Of a stretch of DNA of 10,129 bases, positions 5,287 to 10,129 are shown one piece after another; position 1 is the stretch's first letter; every line of letters starts with the position of its first letter. Made by a program: the position numbers and the translations under genes. Under the pieces are notes generated by a model. That model was not told the DNA's origin. It worked only from the letters and a program-made list of their open reading frames with translations, and searched no databases. The stretch is from Eubacteriales bacterium (GTDB lineage: Bacteria > Bacillota > Clostridia > Christensenellales > CAG-138): the NCBI GenBank assembly GCA_028703645.1, contig JAQVML010000020.1, positions 1 through 10,129 of the forward strand, given 5' to 3'.

Positions 5287-6984
5287 TCATTTTCTCCCGC
5301 TCGCGTCCGCTTTCCAGATTTTCAGCCGGATCAAAGCGGATGTAATCTGTTTGCCGCCCGGCAGATACTGCATGTCCGCCTGATTGATCGCGCCAAAGAA
5401 GAACGTAAAGAACGCATATGCGACGACTGCAATCAAAATAACACCAATGGTCGTCAGCCGAGAATATTCATCGGGCGACACATGCGGCATCAGCAAATAG
5501 ACGATCAGGCCCATGCACGCCGTCGCCAAGATCGGCTTGAGCAAGTCTTGAACGATTCTGGGTCTGGCTTTGGCGAATTTGACGACGCAGATCACGTCCA
5601 GCAGTGCCGCAATGGCATAGCAGGCAACGGTTCCATACGCGGCGCCCTGAATGTTGATCGCCGGAATTCGAATGCAGAAAATGCTGATGAGAATCTTTAC
5701 GCCGATTCCGATAAACAGATTGATCACCGGCAGATACGTCTTGCCCAAACCCTGTAGAATGCCCGTCATGGTCTGCAAAATGGTCAAAAACAACACCGCA
5801 ATCGCCATAATCCCCAGCAGGTTCCCGGCGATGATTAAATCGTCCCCTTTCAGCTTGAAAAAAAGAAGATGAATAATCGGCGTCGACAACAGATACAAAC
5901 CAACCGCACAGGGCAGTCCAATGATCAAGGAAAGCTTCAGCCCTCTGCCCGCCTTGTTGGAGATGCCTCTTTGATCGCTATGTGCTTTGGACGCAGAAAT
6001 CGAAGGCACAAGGCTGACCGCGAGAGCGAGAGAGAACACCGCCGGCATATTGACAATCGGGTTCACATACGCTGTCAACAGGCTAAAAAGCGAATCGACC
6101 ATCTTGGGATTGAGTATGATCTCTTGTCCCAGCAGCACAACACTTTTCATGCCGTTTAGCGTATTTGTGATGATCGCTGTGTCGGCAAGCTGGACGATCG
6201 GCATGGCACAGGCTCCGACAATGATGGGCATGGCCAGATAGATGAGCTTTCTTCCGATGTTTTTCGTAAGCTCCGCATGATGGGCGCTGACCAATTGCTT
6301 TTTGAAATCCGCTTTTCGAATCCGATAGAAAACGAACAAGTAGATGAACGCAACAAACTCGGAAACCGTGATGCCGAATACAGCGCCTGCCGCCCCGTAT
6401 ATCTCACCTTTACCGATCCAAAGCCAAGCCATGAAAAGACCCGCTATGGTCTTGACTACCTGCTCGATGATCTGCGACACAGCCGTCGGCATCATCAGTT
6501 GCATCCCTTGGAAATAGCCCCGGTAGGCAGAGATGATGGCCACGAAGAATAGCGAGGGCGCGATCGCCATAATTGTCAAGCTGGCGTCCGGTCTTCCAAC
6601 TACGGTCGCAATCGGCTTACTCAGCACGATCATGATGATCGTTGTGACAAGCCCAATACCAAGCATTGCCTTGATCGCCTTGGAAAAAACCGTATAGGCT
6701 GCGTTGAAATCATCGTGCGCCGTTCGTTCCGCCACCATCTTGGAGATAGCAACCGGCAAACCCGCGCTGGAGATTGCCAAGAGGAACGTGTATATGGGAA
6801 AAGCCGTCGTATAATACGCCATGCCATGTTTGCCGACAATGCTGGTTATGGCGATGGTATAGACGGCTCCGATGATCTTGGAAACAAGTCCAAGTCCACC
6901 CAAGATAGCCGCACCTTTTGCAAAGCTTTTCTGCGTTCTGCTCATCATCATTGCATTATACATGATACAAAGCAATCTGAACAT
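5287..6984 (-). CDS. SpoVB/MurJ-type polysaccharide or lipid-linked precursor flippase
   Basis: This is a very hydrophobic protein of up to 565 residues with about 14 membrane segments, matching the MOP/PST flippase superfamily (SpoVB, MurJ/YtgP and related). The N-terminal block after the third Met of the ATG cluster is diagnostic: SFAKGAAILGGLGLVSKIIG, then AYYTTAFPIYTFLLAISSAG and LPVAISKMVAE. Another family-like stretch is AYRGYFQGMQLMMPTAVSQI at about 153-172. Such proteins translocate undecaprenyl-linked cell-wall or polysaccharide precursors; whether this one handles lipid II or a sporulation-specific substrate cannot be told. The start is uncertain: ATG 6984 is the first after an in-frame stop but has only a weak TTGAG ahead, while the ATG triplet at 6951/6948/6945 matches where family homology begins but has no ribosome binding site. 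It stands alone, downstream of the terminator at 7044-7068, and is unrelated to the sugar operon. Confidence 0.9.
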   Translation of the reverse strand: MFRLLCIMYNAMMMSRTQKSFAKGAAILGGLGLVSKIIGAVYTIAITSIVGKHGMAYYTTAFPIYTFLLAISSAGLPVAISKMVAERTAHDDFNAAYTVFSKAIKAMLGIGLVTTIIMIVLSKPIATVVGRPDASLTIMAIAPSLFFVAIISAYRGYFQGMQLMMPTAVSQIIEQVVKTIAGLFMAWLWIGKGEIYGAAGAVFGITVSEFVAFIYLFVFYRIRKADFKKQLVSAHHAELTKNIGRKLIYLAMPIIVGACAMPIVQLADTAIITNTLNGMKSVVLLGQEIILNPKMVDSLFSLLTAYVNPIVNMPAVFSLALAVSLVPSISASKAHSDQRGISNKAGRGLKLSLIIGLPCAVGLYLLSTPIIHLLFFKLKGDDLIIAGNLLGIMAIAVLFLTILQTMTGILQGLGKTYLPVINLFIGIGVKILISIFCIRIPAINIQGAAYGTVACYAIAALLDVICVVKFAKARPRIVQDLLKPILATACMGLIVYLLMPHVSPDEYSRLTTIGVILIAVVAYAFFTFFFGAINQADMQYLPGGKQITSALIRLKIWKADASGRK

Positions 6985-7043
6985 CTCAAGTTATCAGAGC
7001 ATATTGCCACGTATTTTTAGGGGAAAAATCCAACGCATCTTCC

Positions 7044-7068
7044 AAAAAAGCGCCGCCAAAGGCGGCGC
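7044..7068 (-). terminator. Intrinsic terminator after the lipoprotein gene
   Basis: GCGCCGCC (7050-7057) and GGCGGCGC (7061-7068) form a perfect 8-bp GC stem with a 3-nt loop. On the minus-strand transcript it is followed by six T residues (7049-7044). It begins 44 nt after the lipoprotein stop. Outer arms ACGCATC (7033-7039) and GATGCGT (7073-7079) are also complementary and would enclose the whole structure. Confidence 0.93.
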
Positions 7069-7111
7069 ATGCGATGCGTCCACACGCAAGATAACGGTTG
7101 CTCGAATTCGT

Positions 7112-8527
7112 TTAAAACCCGGTCTCACGGTCTATGATGCTTCCATCGATCGCGTTGATGGTAAGCAACGATTCATATCCATCGCTGCCCTGTGGTGTGT
7201 TTCCCGCAGGATCATCGCTGCGGTAATAACTGCCGAAGAAGTCCCAAACCGGCACGATTAGCCCGGAACCTTGCACGTTTTGTTCCTTGATCCGCATATA
7301 ACCCAGCGTGATTCTGGAAATATTGACGCTGCATGTCGCCGTCAAATCGTCTGCATTGTAATGATGAAACGTAATCGGCATCATTTGCTCAAAGATACTC
7401 TGTATCTGCAAGTAGGGAAGCAACGATGCATTCTCGGTGATCGGATCAATCGATTGATACGGGGCATCCCAAACAAAGCTGTTGAGGCCATCGTTGTCCA
7501 CGATCACGCGCACCTTTTCATAATACCATGGCTTGTCATATTGATTGCTCTGGTCATTCTGATTGTTTGCTTCTCCGTTGGCATAGGTAAACGGTACGCC
7601 ATGGATTGTTGGCGTCAAGATAAATTCGTAAGCGCCTTTTAGCGTATCTGTCGGTACGGTTGAGGTGATATCCCACAAGCACGTTTTTCGTTCCGCCGCA
7701 ATGGAACAGTCTTTCAGTCCGATCGAAGCCGCCGCGTCAATCGCAATCGATCGCGCGGCGTCAATGTCCAGCATGGGACTGACATATCTCGGATCTTGCA
7801 TGAGCGAAAAACTGTCTGTTGCTGAGCCGCGAAGACCGTCTATGAAATTGCGTTCGTAGATATCTCGATAATAGCTTGCGCTCGAAAGCCCGTCCGCATT
7901 TCTCACGCTGATCTGGGAAACCAGCTCGTTGCTGCGCGCCGCATAACAGCTTGCGCTCCCGTGGGAGTGAAACGAGAAATCCGGTTCGGTTGGAGTGAAT
8001 TCCTCTGGAAGTGCGTCAATGCCCTGCATGAATTCTGCAATCGCTTCATCAAACGCTTCCATCGATCCATACTGCATATCTGGGTACACGTTGGCTTTTC
8101 GCATATCGAGATAGTTCTGATAGACGCGAAGCTGAAACGCTCTCGTCAAAACCGGGTCCGGCCCAATCGAAGTTGCTCCTGCGCAAAAGGTATCGTACAA
8201 TCGCTGAACATCTTCGCTGGTAAATTCCCTTGGAATGATGCGCGCAACGGACATCGCCTGAACGGCTGGAACCTCTATTGCCGCATCCACATGAATCAAT
8301 AGATTCCCTTGCGGATTCGTCAGATCCGCTTGATAGTTCTCAGGGGCTCCGGTTATTCGATCGCTATTTTCCACTGCGGATGTTGTTGAATCCGTTTCCG
8401 TCGCTTTTTCAATCAACTGCTCGGAATTCTTTCCGATCACAATCGGCTTATCCGGCGTCTTTTGACAAGCCAAGCCAAACAGGGCACATACGATAACCCC
8501 GCAAACGATGATGGATTTCTTCATCAT
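7112..8527 (-). CDS. Uncharacterised lipoprotein, DUF6034-like
   Basis: This 471-residue protein has a signal peptide with Cys at residue 21 (FGLAC) as the probable lipidation site, so it is expected on the outer face of the membrane. No enzymatic motif is recognised. It shares scattered blocks with the protein encoded immediately upstream: GKNSEQLIE (32-40), IHVDAAIEVPA (78-88), YEKVRVIVDNDGLNSFVWDAP (two parts, 336-356), QSIFEQMM (376-383), YMRIKEQN (410-417), GLIVPVW (422-428) and the C-terminal INAIDGSIID (457-466). The last resembles PepSY-type ends. From memory this pattern fits the clostridial DUF6034 lipoproteins; this needs a profile search. Start is ATGATG with AGAGG 8 nt upstream of the first ATG. 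A 174-bp gap and a candidate promoter separate it from its paralogue, and a strong terminator follows. CDS call is sure, function unknown. Confidence 0.88.
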   Translation of the reverse strand: MMKKSIIVCGVIVCALFGLACQKTPDKPIVIGKNSEQLIEKATETDSTTSAVENSDRITGAPENYQADLTNPQGNLLIHVDAAIEVPAVQAMSVARIIPREFTSEDVQRLYDTFCAGATSIGPDPVLTRAFQLRVYQNYLDMRKANVYPDMQYGSMEAFDEAIAEFMQGIDALPEEFTPTEPDFSFHSHGSASCYAARSNELVSQISVRNADGLSSASYYRDIYERNFIDGLRGSATDSFSLMQDPRYVSPMLDIDAARSIAIDAAASIGLKDCSIAAERKTCLWDITSTVPTDTLKGAYEFILTPTIHGVPFTYANGEANNQNDQSNQYDKPWYYEKVRVIVDNDGLNSFVWDAPYQSIDPITENASLLPYLQIQSIFEQMMPITFHHYNADDLTATCSVNISRITLGYMRIKEQNVQGSGLIVPVWDFFGSYYRSDDPAGNTPQGSDGYESLLTINAIDGSIIDRETGF

Positions 8528-8555
8528 TTAAAATTCCTCTCAGTCGCTTTTCTGT

Positions 8556-8564
8556 ATTATGACA
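8556..8564 (-). promoter_or_regulatory. Putative extended -10 promoter of the lipoprotein gene
   Basis: On the minus strand this reads TGTCATAAT, an extended -10 (TGn) with five of six TATAAT bases, 28 nt before the start codon. No good -35 is present, which extended -10 promoters tolerate. An inverted repeat AACCA/TGGTT (8570-8574 and 8581-8585) lies just upstream, over the -35 position, and might be an operator. Confidence 0.4.
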
Positions 8565-8649
8565 GATAAAACCAGTGAGATGGTTAAGGCATTGTTATTT
8601 CACTGTGACGATTTGAAAACGATTCTCCTAGCTGTGCCTTGATCCAATT

Positions 8650-8682
8650 CGCTTGGGCAAACAAGCGCGATTAGCATTAATC
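8650..8682 (-). other. Two small hairpins downstream of the right-hand lipoprotein gene
   Basis: CGCTTG (8650-8655) pairs with CAAGCG (8662-8667), and GATTA (8669-8673) with TAATC (8678-8682). They begin 20 nt after the stop of the gene at 8702. There is no T-run on the minus-strand transcript, so termination would be weak at best and read-through into the next lipoprotein gene is possible. Confidence 0.35.
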
Positions 8683-8701
8683 ATTTCTGCATTGCGAGCG
8701 C

Positions 8702-10129
8702 TTAATAGCCGATCGCCGTGTCGATGATGCTGCCGTCAACGGCATTGATTGCTAACACAATCGTTGGGCCCCAATAGTACATGTTTCCGAACTGGTTGCT
8801 GCTGCCTTGATACACGATGGTGTTTTGAGAAGGGTCTTCCCATTCGGTCGCGTTCCTGACCGAACCATAATAAACCCAAGCGGGTACGAGAATTCCCGTT
8901 CGCGTTCCCTCCGTGTTCTGCTCGCGAATCCGCAGCAATCGAAGCTGGATTTCATCAATCTTGACGTCGATTTCTATGCGCTTGACCTTTGGGTTGAGCG
9001 GCTTTGCCTGCGGTTCATAAACGGTATGTGCCATCATTTTGAAAATTTCATTGGCTCTATCCAGCGATATCACCTTCACATTCTGCTTGAGCATCTCTGT
9101 GTTGGAGAGTGGCGCTCCCCAATTCAGCGAGGCGATACCGTTCCGGTCGAATACCGCTTCCACTTGCTCATAGCTCCACCGAATGTTATATGGGTCTTCG
9201 TTCATTCCCATTGCGGCGTCGACAGCAACCGGAACCCCGGCGACTTCTCGCACGTAGAAGAGTTTGTAAGCATAGTGTTGCGCCGATGCGGCTTCATCAT
9301 CGGATAGCCCGGTTGAACGATCATTTACCAGATAGACTGCCGCAAGTTTCAAAGATAGCGTATTGCTGCGAAACATGTTGCTGCAAAAATCAATCGCCTT
9401 TGAGAGCGCGTAACCAACTTTCTCATCCGTTTCCGGTTTTGAATTTGAGTCAACAGGAACTTCTACTGCGTCCAGCATCGTATAGGTTGGCGCATTATTC
9501 CGGCTATAAACAAGCGAGCTCTCGTCCGCGAATTTATTGTTTAAGTTCGAGCGAACGCGCAAGCTGCCTGTATCTGACACCGCGTTTAATTCGCTGAATT
9601 GGTACTGGTCTTCGCCGCTTAACAGCATCGTTCCGTCCGTGATGGTTTTTTCCGCCTCAACTTCGTCCGGCGCGTGAATATAATCCTCCTCTAGCTTGGA
9701 AATCAGATCGTTCCATTCTTCTTCGGAGAATCCGTATTGTTCATATGATCCATCCGATAATTGCTGTTGCATTTGTAAAATGCTCTTCTCAATATCCGCT
9801 TTTGATCTCCCCGCATCGCTAGAATGATCGAATACAGTCTGCCCCGCAAAAACAGTCTGGAAAATTTGCGTTACGATCGATTGGTCAAATCCTTTTGACG
9901 TCACTCGAGTCATAGGAAGTTGATCCGCCGCGGGAACGTCTACGGCTGCATCCGCAGTGATGGTAAGATTTCCGTCCGCGCCCGTTTCAGTAAATACCAC
10001 ATGATCGGATGGAATGGAAAGTGCCGCCGTTCCTTCTTTTGAACCATCCTCCGCTTGATCAATCAATCGTTCTGAATTCTTCGAAACAACGATGGCAGTC
10101 TCCGGATTTGGCTGACAGGCCGATAAAAG
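8702..10129 (-). CDS. Uncharacterised lipoprotein, DUF6034-like paralogue, 5' end cut by window edge
   Basis: The frame is open through base 10129, giving 475 visible residues, and must start outside the window. The first visible residues are LLSACQPNPE, a good lipobox with Cys at visible residue 5. About 15-20 signal-peptide residues are therefore missing, and the internal TTG at 10066 is not the real start. It is a divergent paralogue of the protein encoded next downstream. Shared elements are SKNSERLID near the lipidated Cys, ITADAAVDVPA, VREVAGVPVAVDAA, YEQVEAVFDRNGIASLNWGAP, LRIREQNTEG, ILVPAWVYYGS and the C-terminal INAVDGSIID. Gaps of many residues between the conserved blocks show an old duplication. 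An extracytoplasmic location is likely; no catalytic motif or known ligand-binding domain is recognised. DUF6034 membership is from memory. Confidence 0.87.
   Translation of the reverse strand, partial: LLSACQPNPETAIVVSKNSERLIDQAEDGSKEGTAALSIPSDHVVFTETGADGNLTITADAAVDVPAADQLPMTRVTSKGFDQSIVTQIFQTVFAGQTVFDHSSDAGRSKADIEKSILQMQQQLSDGSYEQYGFSEEEWNDLISKLEEDYIHAPDEVEAEKTITDGTMLLSGEDQYQFSELNAVSDTGSLRVRSNLNNKFADESSLVYSRNNAPTYTMLDAVEVPVDSNSKPETDEKVGYALSKAIDFCSNMFRSNTLSLKLAAVYLVNDRSTGLSDDEAASAQHYAYKLFYVREVAGVPVAVDAAMGMNEDPYNIRWSYEQVEAVFDRNGIASLNWGAPLSNTEMLKQNVKVISLDRANEIFKMMAHTVYEPQAKPLNPKVKRIEIDVKIDEIQLRLLRIREQNTEGTRTGILVPAWVYYGSVRNATEWEDPSQNTIVYQGSSNQFGNMYYWGPTIVLAINAVDGSIIDTAIGY

Noticed and set aside
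8613..8626. CcpA catabolite-response-like sequence TTGAAAACGATTCT
   Set aside because: Only the left half fits the cre consensus; the right half diverges, and the neighbouring lipoprotein gene has no evident link to carbon control.

Overview
The window looks like chromosomal DNA of a low-to-mid GC Gram-positive anaerobe, most likely a clostridial Bacillota. The reasons are the strong AAGGAGG-type ribosome binding sites, TTG and GTG starts, lipoprotein signal peptides, a sugar ABC importer without its own ATPase gene, and a SpoVB/MurJ-type flippase. The species cannot be fixed from the sequence. I see no rRNA, tRNA, CRISPR array, insertion sequence, integrase or phage gene.

Left part (1-3867): a carbohydrate-utilisation operon on the minus strand, read right to left. 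It contains a lipoprotein solute-binding protein (2423-3694), a MalF-type permease with an unusual extracellular insertion (1108-2328), a MalG-type permease (262-1092), and the first ~60-70 codons of a glycoside hydrolase family 65 enzyme (a disaccharide phosphorylase or hydrolase) cut by the left edge. A strong hairpin lacking a T tail lies between the binding-protein and first permease genes and probably sets their expression ratio. The likely job is import of a glucose disaccharide (trehalose, kojibiose, nigerose or maltose class) and its intracellular phosphorolysis. The energising ATPase must be encoded elsewhere.

Centre (3695-5132): an AraC-family regulator is transcribed divergently from the operon across a 173-bp control region. 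That region holds two TATAAT boxes, a 17-bp palindrome and three similarly phased 9-bp direct repeats, which are good candidates for the regulator's binding sites. The regulator gene ends at a well-formed intrinsic terminator.

Right part (5287-10129): three more minus-strand genes unrelated to the sugar operon. These are a multi-pass flippase of the SpoVB/MurJ type (5287-6984) and two tandem, divergent paralogous lipoproteins of unknown function (7112-8527 and 8702 to beyond the right edge), which resemble what I recall as the DUF6034 group. A textbook intrinsic terminator separates the lipoprotein genes from the flippase gene.

Nothing here is clearly a new defence or mobile system. The points most worth checking are the permease insertion, the regulator-operon control region and the paired lipoproteins.
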